Assembly (NCBI RefSeq): GCF_019097595.1
Contig: NC_080716.1
Coordinates: 29,298,401 to 29,362,400, forward strand
Direction: 5' to 3'
From: Hemibagrus wyckioides
Taxonomy: Eukaryota; Chordata; Actinopteri; Siluriformes; Bagridae
Length of the DNA stretch: 64,000 nucleotides
Position 1 is the first letter of the stretch. Every line of letters starts with the position of its first letter. Of the stretch, positions 22,750 to 51,210 are shown piece by piece. Both the position numbers and the translations under genes were made by a program. The notes beneath the pieces are model-generated. The model saw only the letters and a program-made list of their open reading frames with translations, ran no database searches and was not told the origin of the DNA.

Positions 22750-24073
22750 TAGTTTAGGTAATGATCATTTGATCCTTTTGTGCTGACCTTACCTTGACTG
22801 ATGCATGGCAGTTCTTTAATCTTACTGCCAATGACTTTACCTTAGGTCAAGGATCGACTTTTCTTTTTTCTAAATTTGTCCTGTATTTTAAAAAAAATAC
22901 TTATCACATCCTTGCCCCCTTTTCAGTTAGTATAAAGTTGTGATATTAATAATAACCTGAGATTAAGGGGCTACTGGAAGTTTAATAATGCCTTATTCAA
23001 AGATGTAAAATTTAATGACAGTATAACTAATCTTGCTAAAGAATTATTTACAGAATTGAGTAAAGACTGTAAGCAACAATGGGAGTTATTAAAATATAAA
23101 GCTAGATATATAGTTGTTAAAAGTAGTAAGGAACTCAAAAGCATTAAAAATCAAACTTTTTCAAAGCAGCTTTACATAAGAAACAACATAAACAACAAAC
23201 AGTCCTAGATGTCTGTACTATTAATAAAAGGTAAAATTACAGAGTTGCCTAATGCTTTGGATTTAGTTGAACAATTTTCAAGTGCCTCTGATCTAAAAGT
23301 TAATACATTTCACTAAATGTGAAATTATCCCAAGTCATGATATGAAGAACTGATCTTTAGATAATATTCCAGTTAAAAACAGTATAAAATATTTGGGTGT
23401 TAATATTATTAAAAACCCAATACACAGACACCATTTAATTTTTTTTGCCAAAACTAAAAACATCCTTAACATCTGGCTTCAGAGAAATCTTTAATAGTAA
23501 TAGCTTGGTAGTCACTGAATTTAAGGTAGAAAAGTGCTCTCACATTGTATAACCTGCCCTTTCCCTGTTTATGTATGATAAAGCTATAAAGGACATTTTT
23601 AAATTTCATTTGCAAAAACAGGCCCCACAAATTTAAAAAGAATTTCTTTTCCAATTCTAGAGGTGAGGGTGGCCTTGTTTTCTTTAGATTTTGCAGACAC
23701 AATAAACTAGCTGAAAAGATGGCTTGCAAATCCAACAGCATTCTGGTTTTTCAATCCAAAACATCATCTTTGACAAACTTGGGTGGCTTGTCTTTCTTAT
23801 TGAAATGTAATTTTTTTTATCAAAGAAGTTTCCCATTGCCTTTTCTAATTTTCATCAGCAATGCCTTCTCTCTTCGAAACTTCTTGGTACATAGATTTTC
23901 TCTACATAAAGTTTTCTTCTGGAACAATGCTGCTAACTGTGAGAAACAAGTCCTTCTTTTACCTTAGATGATTTGGCAATGTTTTGGCAACATGGCTTTC
24001 CAGTTCAATCAAAAGAATATAACACCTTGATAAAAGATTTTTCAAATAAAAAGAAAGATTACTCCAAGAGGTA

Positions 24074-25494
24074 CCGTATCTCACAAAAGTGAGTACACCC
24101 CTCACATTTTTGTAAATATTTTATTATATCTTTTCATGTGACAACACAGAAGAAATGACCCTCTGTTACAATGTAAAGTAGTGAGTGTACAGCCTGTATA
24201 ACAGTGTAAATTTGCTGTCGACTCAAAATAACTCAACACACAGCCATTAATGTCTAAACCATTGGCAACAAAAGTGAGTACACCCCTAAGTGGAAATGTC
24301 CAAATTGGGCCTAAAGCGTCAATATTTTGTGTGGCCACCATTATTTTCCAGCACTGCCTTAACCCTCTTGGGCATGGAGTTCACCAGAGCTTCACAGGTT
24401 GCCACTGGAGTCCTCTTCCACTCCTCCATGATGACAACACAGAGCTGGTGGATGTTAGAGACCTTGTGCTCCCCCACCTTCCATTTGAGGATGCCCCACA
24501 GATGCTCAATAGGGTTTAGGTCTGGAGACAAGCTTGACCAGTCCATCACCTTTACCCTCAGTTTTTTAGCAAGGCAGTGGTCCTCTTGGAGGTGTGTTTG
24601 GGGTCGTTATCATGTTGGAATACTGCCCTGCGGCCCAGTCTCCGAAGGGAGGGGATCATGCTCTGCTTCAGTACGTCACAGTACATGTTGGCATTCATGG
24701 ATCCCTCAGATAAGTTTATCTTGGTCTCATCGGATCACAGGACATGGTTCCAGTAATCCATGTCCTTAGTCTGCTTGTCTTCAGCAATCTGAAGCTTTTT
24801 TGTGCAACATCTTTAGTAGAGGCTTCCTTCTGGGACGACAGCCATGCAGACCAATTTGATGCATATGTACTCATATGTCTATTTCCCAAAGACAACCTCT
24901 GGATATGACGCTGAGCACGTGCACTCAACTTCTTTGGTGGACCATGGCGAGGCCTGTTCTGAGTGGAACCTGTCCTGTAAAACCGCTGTATGGTCTTGCC
25001 CACCGTGCTGCAGCTCAGTTTCAGGGTCTTGGCAATCTTCTTATAGCCTAGACCATCTTTATGTAGAGCAACAATTCTTTTTTTTCAGATCCTCAGAGAG
25101 TTCTTTACCATGAGGTGCCATGTTGAACTTCCAGTGACCAGTATGAGAGGGTGTGAGAGCAATAACACCAATTTAACACACCTGCTCCCCATTCACACCT
25201 GAGACCTTGTAACACTAACAAGGCACATGACACCGGGGAGGGTCAATGGCTAATTGGGCCCAATTTGGACATTTCCACTTAGGGGTGTAGTCACTTTTGT
25301 TGCCAATGGTTTAGACATTAATGGCTGTGTGTTCAGTTATTTTGAGGGGACAGTAAATTTACACTGTTATACAGGCTGTACACTCACTACTTTACATTGG
25401 AGCAGAGGGTCATTTCTTCAGTGTTGACACATGAAAAGATATAATAAAATATTTACAAAAATGTGAGAGGTGTACTCACGTTTGTGAGATACTG
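24074..25494 (-). mobile_element. Tc1-like transposon with long inverted repeats, internally deleted
   Basis: 1421 bp, TA on both sides, with inverted repeats of about 210-230 bp that start CCGTATCTCACAAAAGTGAG. Minus-strand transposase pieces: helix-turn-helix region (FYRTGSTQNRPRHGPPKK, near 24,960) and the C-terminal part (SSLSPDLNPIEHLWGILK, near 24,500). The middle of the gene is missing, including the region of the first catalytic Asp, so the element cannot move itself. It sits inside the L1-like relic. Confidence 0.85.
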
Positions 25495-25900
25495 TAAATT
25501 CTCCTGGAATTCATTTATAACAGATATATACTCTGGCTCTTGCTGAGGAAGTTTTGTAACAAGGTTAAAGAAGTCCATTATAAAATCCTTCATAAAATCT
25601 ACTGTTAACTCCTCCATTTCTAAATATTTTGACAGTGATAAGACTTGATCATTTTGTGGCCTTGTGGAAGAAAAAGCTGCCCTTTTTTTTTTTTATTGTA
25701 GCATTACTAATAGATTTTGGGTTTATTTAAGTTCCTATATTTTTTAGCCCGATAAATGTGGTTCACAATTTTGTCCTTGTTATTTATCAAGATAAACGTG
25801 CAAATCAGGTTTATTATCTGGACTGGACTATGACTTCTCCTGGACGTCTTGATAGAAGCTTTTTGGACATCGGTGGATGTGAAAATCAAATTATGAAATA

Positions 25901-26124
25901 AATCATTATTAGCATACTATGTGATGTAAACAACTATAACTTTTTTTTTTACCGAGCTGTCTAAGATGGAGGGTGCGCATGCGCATCTCAGATTTTGGCA
26001 GCAAGTCTAATCGACGTGTAATACATCTGATGTCCTGCTCTTTTCAATGCCGTGTTACAGCAAAACAAACGTGAGAACTCACTGAGCTAGTTTAACGACA
26101 CTTAAAGTAAGGTCAACTAATGCA
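25901..26124. other. Short unassigned stretch
   Basis: A T-tract at 25,941-25,950 and a GCGCATGCGCA palindrome at about 25,975. No gene seen. Confidence 0.3.
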
Positions 26125-26951
26125 GAGTTCACACTGCAGGATTTTAGTCCTGATCTTCAGTCGCCGACTAGTTTCGCAAAATCAAAGCAAATCGGAGCGC
26201 GTGCACGCGAGGGACAGTCGCGCAGTGTGAATGACCAAAAACTCGATCTGACAGAGTCACAGATGAGTCGAGATATTTGGCATGCTAAATATCTGGACCT
26301 GTCGGAGACTCAAAGTCCTACAGTGTAAAAGGAGCTCTGACTGAAACATACCTCAGCGATGACCTACAGCCAAGAGAGTGAGATACAGGGCAGTGGTCAG
26401 TTCGGGGAGGAGTTATAGACCACAATATCAGCCAGCATGGCTTCAGCTGGAGCATAATATTATAGTTTAATAGAGTTTATAGGTTTTTATCAGAAAAAAA
26501 TATATTGAATATAGTTATATCAGAATAAATACGCTGTACAATAGCATCAAATAGAAATAAAGCAGAAACATTTGCTTGACCAGCTGCATCTGCAGCAGCA
26601 CATTGAAAAGTTATTCATTTGTTTAATTCTACAGAACACACAATCATTATTCCCCGCACTGACCATTTGTCTCACGAACTTTTGCGGGATAACATTTCCA
26701 GTGTCGTGCGAGAACTTTGATCTCACGTGTGATCTTGCGTTATTTCCTTATTATTTCTGGCGTACGTTCGGTTGTGAAACGCAGTTTGCGGACCAGACAG
26801 TGTTGCCGGAGATTCTTCGTGTGAAGTCATGCAGTGTGAAAGCTCCTGTCTCCGATCGTGAACCCAGCAGAAACTGAAACCTACCCCAGATAGTCGTGCA
26901 GTGTGAAAACAACATGATCTGACCACTCTGAAAATCCTGCAGTGTGAACTC
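26125..26951. mobile_element. Non-autonomous TIR element with internal TGCAGTGTGAA repeats
   Basis: About 827 bp with 21-bp matching ends (GAGTTCACACTGCAGGATTT). The terminal motif recurs inside, at about 26,222, 26,318, 26,830 and 26,897. No transposase is encoded. Structure suggests a MITE of the Harbinger or hAT kind; the target duplication is not clear. Confidence 0.6.
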
Positions 26952-27029
26952 GGCAGTAAGTGCTCTACAGGTGCTGCAGGCCCAGATACACCTCTGATTA
27001 GAGAAATAGTTGGAAAAATCTAAACAAAG

Positions 27030-27150
27030 GACTTTGAACTATATGTTGTATGTCTATGTAGCACCAGGTCCTGGAGAAACCTTGTTTCATTTCACTATGT
27101 ACTGCGTCAGCTATATGTGGTTGAAATGACAATAAAGCTTCTTGAATATA
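27030..27150 (+). repeat. LINE-type 3' tail repeat
   Basis: Same tail as at 4505-4800: GTAGCACCAGGTCCTGGAG, then GACAATAAAGCTTCTTGAA. It is followed by a TA-rich tract. Confidence 0.6.
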
Positions 27151-27182
27151 TATATATATATATGTGTGTATATATATACACA

Positions 27183-28332
27183 CACTATATTGCCAAAAGT
27201 ATTCGCTCACCTGCCTTGACTCGCATATGAATTTAAGTGACATCCCATTCCTAATCCATAGGGTTCAATATGACGTCGGTCCACCCTTTGCAGCTATAAC
27301 AGCTTCAACTCTTCTGGGAAGGCTGTCCACAAGGTTTAGGAGTGTGTTTATGGGAATTTTTGACCATTCTTCCAGAAGCGCATTTGTGAGGTCACACACT
27401 GATGTTGGACGAGAAGGCCTGGCTCTCAGTCTCCGCTCTAATTCATCCCAAAGGTGTTCTATCAGGTTGAGGTCAGGACTCTGTGCAGGCCAGTCAAGTT
27501 CATCCACACCAGACTCTGTCATCCATGTCTTTATGGACCTTGCTTTGGTCACTGGTGCACAGTCATGTTGGAAGAGGAAGGGGCCAGCTCCAAACTGTTC
27601 CCACAAAGTTGGGAGCATGGAATTGTCCAAAATGTCTTGGTATCCTGAAGCATTCAGAGTTCCTTTCACTGGAACTAAGGGGCCAAGCCCAGCTCCTGAA
27701 AAACAACCCCACACCATAATCCCCCCTCCACCAAACTTTACACTTGGCACAATGCAGTCAGACAAGTACCGTTCTCCTGGCAACCGCCAAACCCAGACTC
27801 GTCCATCAGATTGCCAGATGGAGAAGCGCGATTCGTCACTCCAGAGAACGCGTCTCCACTGCTCTAGAGTCCAGTGGCGGCGTGCTTTACACCACTGCAT
27901 CCCACGCTTTGCATTGCACTTGGTGATGTATGGCTTGGATGCAGCTGCTCGGCCATGGAAACCCATTCCATGAAGCTCTCTGCACTGTTCTTGAGCTAAT
28001 CTGAAGGCCACATGAAGTTTGGAGGTCTGTAGCGATGGACTCTGCAGAAAGTTGGCGACCTCTTCGCACTATGCGCCTCAGCATCCGCTGACCCTGCTCC
28101 GTCAGTTTACGTGGCCTACCACTTCGTGGCTGAGTTGCTGTCGTTCCCAAAACTTCCACATTCTTATAATACAGCTGACAGTTGACTGTGGAATATTTAG
28201 GAGCGAGGAAATTTCACGACTGGATTTGTTGCACAGGTGGCATCCTATCACAGTTCCACGCTGGAATTCACTGAGCTCCTGAGAGCGACCCATTCTTTCA
28301 CAAATGTTTGTAAAAACAGTCTGCATGCCTAG

Positions 28333-28336
<4 letters not shown>
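27183..28336 (-). mobile_element. Tc1-like DNA transposon, copy 2 (one end lost)
   Basis: Same family as 13,437-14,736. The left inverted repeat is intact, but the right end (about 95 bp in copy 1) is replaced by a TA microsatellite from 28,337. The transposase C-terminal two thirds is open (27,265-28,011) with WSDESRF, FLFQHDC and [12 protein letters not shown] 2-bp loss near 27,985 separates it from the N-terminal frame. The long plus-strand frames over it are shadows. Confidence 0.9.
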
Positions 28337-28382
<46 letters not shown>

Positions 28383-28433
28383 ATGTATATATACATAGGT
28401 ATATATAGGTATATATATATATGTCATAATTCT

Positions 28434-28479
<46 letters not shown>

Positions 28480-28488
28480 GGTATATAT

Positions 28489-28529
<41 letters not shown>

Positions 28530-28550
28530 ATAATTCTTGTGTAGAGAGTC
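28337..28550. repeat. TA-rich microsatellite with an internal ~100-bp duplication
   Basis: Three (TA)n tracts. The block ending ATGTCATAATTCTTGTGT occurs twice (to about 28,438 and to 28,544), each preceded by ATACATAGGTATATATAGG. Confidence 0.85.
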
Positions 28551-29240
28551 TTCACCAACATAACATATCTGTCACTCCTCTACAAAGGTGTAGCAAAGGG
28601 CTGTGTCAAAGTCTGGTCTTAAGTATACTGCTGGACAGGTTCAGGAAATCCAGGTTAATCATCCTGGAGAAGTCTGTAATTTGTTCTCCTGCTATCACTG
28701 TGTGCACCACTGCTGCCCTCTGCTGGCTGCTGTCGGTGTAGCATGGTCTCAGAGTAACAAACAGGATTTAATGTTAATTAATACAGTAAAATATACAAGA
28801 ATTATTTTCATGTTACAGTTTTTACTTAGAAGTGTGTGATTTTCTTTACTGCAGACATCTAGCAACAATTCACCCCGATTCTATGCTCATATACAACACT
28901 GATTTAGCTCTAATCTTGATTTACAAACCTCTAACCCTGACTGTCTTACTCCCTCTGCCAGGACTGGGAAGAAATGCACTTATGATGATGTTGTCTAGCA
29001 GAGTTTTACACTGAAACCATGTACTTCACTTCATAAGTAGCTTTTGATTGGCTGTAATGTTGATTTCCTGATTGGTTTTCAGTGTTGTGTTAGTCCTGTA
29101 CATCAGTGTACCAGTGTGTAGACATGCAGAAAGAGTAACAACACTTCTGTTTGATTCCTCATTTACTCCTGACCTTTACTGCACTGAGATCCTCTACTGA
29201 CACAGAATAATACTGCAGGATCGAGTTTTCTGTCTTTAAG
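28551..29240. other. Intergenic stretch between genes C and A
   Basis: No exon seen. It contains the CTCF-like motif at 28,713-28,726. Confidence 0.4.
28713..28726 (-). promoter_or_regulatory. CTCF-like motif (full consensus match)
   Basis: On the minus strand CCAGCAGAGGGCAG matches CCASYAGRKGGCRS at all 14 positions. It lies between the 3' end of gene C and the 5' side of gene A and points towards the plus-oriented motif at 8400. Confidence 0.5.
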
Positions 29241-29335
29241 ATAAAACTTTATTAATCCCATGGGGGAAATTCCAGTGTTACAGCAGGAGACAAGAAACAT
29301 TATGAGACAATGAAAAGACAACAATATAGCAGCAG
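29235..29335 (-). repeat. LINE-tail fragment that supplies a possible gene C poly(A) signal
   Basis: The sequence AACTTTATTAATCCCATGGG is a common fish LINE 3' end in reverse. On the minus strand it gives AATAAA (29,253-29,248), about 655 nt after the gene C stop. Another AATAAA lies at 29,359-29,354. Confidence 0.45.
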
Positions 29336-29908
29336 TGAACTGATAATGATGTATTTATTTAATTGATCAAACATTTCATCCATAAATCTCCTCAAACAAC
29401 TACAATTAAAGTTCACACATCTGAAAAGTCACACAAATCTAACATCAGCATCTAACTGAAATTGCATGTCTACTCCTTGGTCTATAAATAGAACAAAATC
29501 TCTCCAAAAAAGTCTACTCCCCATTATTTAACTAGAGAAAAGTACAGCAGTACAAATACAGTAGAGGTAGAACTAATACTGAGAAAACACAAAACACAAT
29601 ATTAGTTCAGCACCATATTTCAGATAACAGTCAATAAACTTGTTTTTATATTCCATACAAAGCTGGATGTAGGGCTTATTGAACACTACACACATGATCA
29701 CTTTCACCTCATGAGGAGGTTTACAGGCTTTAGCTAAACAAATCTATTCAGAACAGTGAGGGTGTCTATAAGATGGTAAGAAAATAACAGCAGGACATTA
29801 AAATGAGAAATCAGAATTATTTTAAAATCAACACAAAACCATAAAGAAAAAGAAATTCTGAAATTATTTTATCAGTAAATGCATCCTCTTTTTATAGATG
29901 AATGTTGC

Positions 29909-44184
<14,276 letters not shown>

Positions 44185-44272
44185 CCTGTCCCTCTAATGA
44201 CTGACCGACTGACAGAGCAGAGGTGTGAGTTAAAGCCTTACCACATCCTGTGTTCTAACAGAGTGAGTGAGT

Positions 44273-44322
<50 letters not shown>

Positions 44323-44345
44323 CACCACAATGTCTAGCTATGACC
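44185..44345 (-). promoter_or_regulatory. Probable promoter / 5'UTR of gene C
   Basis: Homologous to 1466-1620. The ETS-like site reads CAGGATGTG here (44,242-44,252) instead of CAGGAAGTG. A longer (GA)n tract (44,276-44,320) follows upstream. No TATA box seen. Confidence 0.4.
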
Positions 44346-44711
44346 CCTCTTGTATGCAGATATGCAGTTCAATATTCAAACATCTGGATAGGAGTTTTTG
44401 GTTGTCTAAGGATGTGTAAGACAGGGGCAGGAATTATTACTGACATATAAAAGTTCAATTTAGTTCAGACGTTGTGTGGTTGCCTGTCAGAACATAATGT
44501 TCTAATGGTCTAACTTTTTTTGGACTAATTGTTTGATGCTTTGGCAATTGTTTTTGAAATTTTCATAGTTGAAGACACTTAAGGTAAGATCAACTAAGTT
44601 CCGATTATAAATGTACTTAGTGTTAGCTTTATATTGTAGACTTCTGGAAGAAAGTATGTCCGGGGGCGGGGCTAGGGGGAAACAGATCCCCAAACAGAGT
44701 TGGACACAACA

Positions 44712-45003
44712 CCGGCATTACTTTTGAAAACTGCCACAGCAGAAGAAAATCCTCACAACTGTAACGTTAGCAGAAGAGACTGAACAAGCTTTGTCTAAAT
44801 AACTAAGCGCTAGGCAACTAACACGTCGAGCTAGCATTAGGGCTAATGTTAGCTAGCTACAAATGTTGGTGCCAGGTTAGCTAGCTAGCACGTTAGCCGT
44901 CCTACATGACGGTCATGTTAAATCAAGCAGAAACGAGCTAACGGCACCGTTACAGTTGGGAATATTTTCTTCTGCTATGGCAGTTTTCTAAAGTAATGCC
45001 CGG
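44712..45003. repeat. Small fold-back element with GTTAGCTAGC-rich core
   Basis: Arms of about 54 bp (44,712-44,765 and 44,949-45,003), with ends CCGG(G)CATTACT, enclose a core rich in GCTAGC and GTTAGC. The left duplicate (near 2510) lacks it. Confidence 0.7.
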
Positions 45004-45064
45004 TTAGCTCCTAACGCTAACTCTGACTGAAACCAGCGTTTAGCTAACGGTAGCTAGTTACCAT

Positions 45065-47133
<2,069 letters not shown>

Positions 47134-47211
47134 TCATGCAGCAGTGAGAGAGAGAGGGATTGGTGTTTATTTATTAATTGTTATTCACTGCAGCGTGAGG
47201 TAACTTTCAGT

Positions 47212-47214
<3 letters not shown>

Positions 47215-47261
<47 letters not shown>
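47215..47261. repeat. (CA)n microsatellite
   Basis: Expanded relative to the left duplicate (4376-4397). Confidence 0.95.
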
Positions 47262-47265
<4 letters not shown>

Positions 47266-47389
47266 TGAACTGTACATCATTATACGCCCTTTACAATTTT
47301 TTTCACATTTCTTTTTAGACTGCTGCTACAACAATAAAACACAATGATCTGTTTTTCTGTTAACTGTATTGTGTTTAAATCCACAGCAT

Positions 47390-47660
47390 TTTACTATTGC
47401 ACTTTATTCATTACAAAACTGTGTAGTGGTCAGTGCTGCACTGTCCCTGGTCAGTTATTGTACTGTACTGTACTGTCTTGCACTGTTTACACACATGCAC
47501 TTTATGTAGTACTGTGTAGGTCTGTGTAGTGAACTTAGTTCTGTGTTGTCTCCTGTAGTTGTGTGTTTTATGTAGCACCATGGTCCTGGAGGAACGTTGT
47601 TTCATGTTACTGTGTACTGTACCAGCTGTATGTGCTTCAAATGACAATAAAAGCTACTTG
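47390..47660 (+). repeat. LINE-type 3' tail repeat (right copy)
   Basis: Nearly identical to 4540-4800, showing that this part of the duplication has diverged little. Confidence 0.6.
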
Positions 47661-50600
47661 ACTAAACACCAGTGACCTGGAGTCCCAGTTAATGACGTCC
47701 GCTCATAACAACGAGTCTAAAGTCTTTACTTATGGTTTAGTAACTGGATACATGGAAATATTCTCAAAGAAATCCTTATTTTAACTCATTTCAGCACTTT
47801 TCAACACTCTACACAGTTCTGGAGCACATTATTCTCACACCAGTCTCTTCCCTACACAAATCTTTTCTGATTGGCTCATAACAGATCCATCATAACAGGA
47901 GAAACTTCCTATTGGACAATCAAATAAAAACTGTTACAACAATTACATTTCACATGACTGAACACATTCATACTCAATATATCCTTCTTACTATATTATA
48001 TTTATTCATGTGCAATTTTATTCATTTCATATAAAGACACTGTAAAACCTCATGCTTCACTTTATTAGGATTAAAGTGATTTATATTAAAGAACAACACA
48101 CTGAGAGTGTTGTAAACAGGAAAAAATATTTAAATGTATGTGAATTTCTTACTGTCTACTTTATAATAATATACTTGCTCATTCATGCAATTATCAAAAT
48201 CAGCCAATCATGAAGCCACAGCACAATGCACTCATGCAGTAACACACACACACACCAGTCTATATAGATTACACAAAAAGAAAGCCTTGTTGGTGAGAGA
48301 GGTCAGAGGAGAATGGTCAGACTGCTTGGAGCTGACAGGAAGGCTACAGTAACTCAGTATGTGGGGGTCAGTGATTGAAAAGTGAAACTAAAATGTCTTT
48401 GACTCCCTCTAGTGGTAACTGCTGTATGGTTTTAATCCTGACTAATAAGGGGTGGATTCTTCAATACATCCAACCAATGATTTGCTCCTTCACATCCTGC
48501 ACGATAATGCAGTCTTTAAAAAGCAGGAACAATCTGCTGAAGCAGTCATGTGTTTTACACAGTCGGGTGTTTGTTTTTGCTGTAATGAATCTTCACTACA
48601 AATTCAGTTCCTCTGACAGAGGAGGTCGATTATGGACAGGCTTCCTCTCAGAGAATCAGCAGCTGGAGAAGAGATTCTTTACAGAGATCCATTTATTAAA
48701 CAGTCCTGTCTTCCTGTGCACTACACTGAAACTGGAACGTATGGAAACAACATTAGTTCCTATGACAGGCTTTCTGACAGTTTTAATGTGTATGTTTGTA
48801 TAAGGCTAGAGTTTTAACTTCACCATATTGATGTGTTGAAATGTGTTATATTCACCTGCTCTCAGTGTGTGTCTCGTCCCTGCAGCAGATTATAACTTAT
48901 TTTTTATTAACGGTGTGTAAATAAGTAAAATGTTAAATGTACCTGTAAAGTTCCTACATAAATGTGCACAGCGCCCTCTATCTGTTGAATGATGGTATAT
49001 TGGAGTGAAATCCGGGGTTTCTCACAGCAGGTTTAATGGGACATGCTGTGGGTAAGCTGTGTGCTTTGAGTGGTTCAGAGATTTATCAGGAAAAGTGAAT
49101 AAAACAAAAATTACTCTTTGCTATCAAGTATTTCTGTAATGAACATTTTATGATCATGTGATCTACTAATGATGAATGTGTGTGCAGCTACAAACCCTAC
49201 AAGTGTTTATAATAAACCTCTCAACAATCAGGACAAAAAATAAGGAACACCCTAACAAGTTTCTTTAAACTAGTTATTGTGTACTGTTTATTCTAAGCCA
49301 TGAGTTTATAGTGTGCTGGAAATAAATGTTTATAGAAATAAATTCAGTGTAGAATTGATTCCTTTGTCTGAGAGCAAACAGGACAAATAGTTTCTAATGC
49401 TAATAATACCACAGAGAACTTTAATAATCACTTAACATTCATTCAAATCAGATGATATTTTATGTTCAAATTTGATTTATGTTGATGTTTAGAATAATAA
49501 ATAAATGTTCTCTCTTCTTTACTTTAAACATCAATAGTAACACACTGTAAACACAGTTCCAGACATCCACCGATCTCTCTATTACAAAGACATGTCTCAG
49601 GTTTTCTGTATCTATAGACCAGCAGGTGGAAAAGGAATATTTTATCAAACTTATTTAAATAGCTGAGATGTTAATGTTGTCCCGCACACAGCCGCTAGAT
49701 GGCGCCGGGAGCTCATGCAGTGCTGCCGGAAGTGACACGTGCATGAAAGCAACCTATTTATGAATACAGTGTTTTGTTCAGTAATTGTTTAAGGACATTT
49801 CATGTGTTCAGTCTTTATACAGTCCATAATGCAACTGGGATTACTATCCAGTATCCACTCATCCACTACTTATACAGTTGGGACTCCACAGAGGCCTCAG
49901 TCACTGTTTTTTCCCTTCTTCCACCCAGCAGTCTAAAACTGAAATATTCCCAAATTGTTGGATTCCTGGTTTAATCACAGCAAACTCTTCTGTGTTGATA
50001 TCAGGATAAACTGAGGTCTAAGAACACCAGAGGAAATTCATCAAATAAATTTGTTCCCTCTTGCTGTTTTTTGTTTGTCATTACTTAAAAACATAGAAAC
50101 ACTATTACGATATACAATGATGTACAATAAAGAAATACAAGAAGGAGCAGAATCTCCCCCAAATCCACCAAAACACTCAGCTTCAGAGCAACAGCATTAG
50201 AGGATCATTCAAGAATTTCCCAAAGAACTGCAAGGACAATAACAAGTTAAGATAAAACCTGTGCTTCATACCATATAAGAAAGTGTGGGCGTCTCTAAGT
50301 CCATATATTGATAGTTAGAATAATGTTCTTCCAGCTCATGTACACAGATTTACTTTCAGAGATTTCGTGAATGCATAATATCTGTATTCCATTTCCAATG
50401 CTTTATTAAAATAGGTATTGTGCATGCATAAAACTTTAATACAAACATTATTTAAGCTACAAACAAAGTCATATCAGGACATTTATGAACACAGTGAGAT
50501 GAGTTACAAAGCATCAGGTCATATGTAAAGACAAAAATATGAACAATAAAAAATTTTCAAAAGCAAGTGTGTGTGTGTGTTTACAAACAGAACAACAGAT

Positions 50601-51106
50601 CATGACATCACTGATCCAGGACTGCATGTTGTAGAACAAATAAAAGTAAATAATTCTTCATCTCAGTTAACTTTACTTTCATCTTAATTCGTTCATCAGT
50701 GAAGTTTTGTACATCAACAAGATTAACTTACTTTCTGTTAGAAAACAGTGACGGCCTTACAGACTTCACTCACGTTTCCAAAAACCAACCAAAAGCACTG
50801 AAGTGTAAGTATATGAGAAAAATAAAAATAAACATTTTTATTAAAATATGTAAATGAGCCACAAACATAAATTAATGTACTTTCAGTGGAATTAGTATAT
50901 GAGTAACAGAAAAATCTGTATTTTAGACTCTCGTTTCTGACCTTATTTTTCTTGTACTTGTATAGCATGTATCCAGTTAAAAGTGCATTAAATAAAACTA
51001 TATTCATTATGAATTATAAATTTTTAAATGCTTTAAAATATGCAAATGTGCCACATGTATATATACAGAAGGAGTATAAAAAGAGTCAAAAAGTTAATAA
51101 GTAAAA
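47661..51106. other. Intergenic stretch shared with 4801-9800
   Basis: No gene seen. The empty site for the solo LTR of the left copy is near 48,787-48,795. The CTCF-like motif is at 49,692-49,705. Confidence 0.45.
49692..49705 (+). promoter_or_regulatory. CTCF-like motif, duplicate copy
   Basis: CCGCTAGATGGCGC, identical to 8400-8413. Confidence 0.4.

Positions 51107-51205
<99 letters not shown>
51107..51205. repeat. (TCTA)n microsatellite
   Basis: About 25 copies. It lies upstream of the LINE remnant, where the left copy has no such tract. Confidence 0.95.
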
Positions 51206-51210
51206 AAGAA

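Larger units (their letters stand above)
22200..25900 (+). mobile_element. L1-like LINE relic, split by a Tc1 element
   Basis: Plus-strand fragments in ORF2 order: endonuclease (LFQETHSGE near 22,310; SRGINHSAGTV near 22,390; KGDFNVW near 22,690), the linker (YWKFNNALFKD near 22,980), the polymerase end (SIKYLGVNI near 23,385) and a C-terminal piece after the Tc1 (KVKEVHYKILHKIY near 25,570). Many frameshifts and stops. It resembles the L1/Tx1/Swimmer group of fish LINEs. The Tc1 insertion at 24,074-25,494 is younger. Confidence 0.7.

Noticed and set aside
27164..27973. 269-codon plus-strand ORF, and similar plus frames at 13,719-14,156
   Set aside because: They are antisense shadows of the Tc1 transposase, which shows the DD34E motifs on the minus strand.
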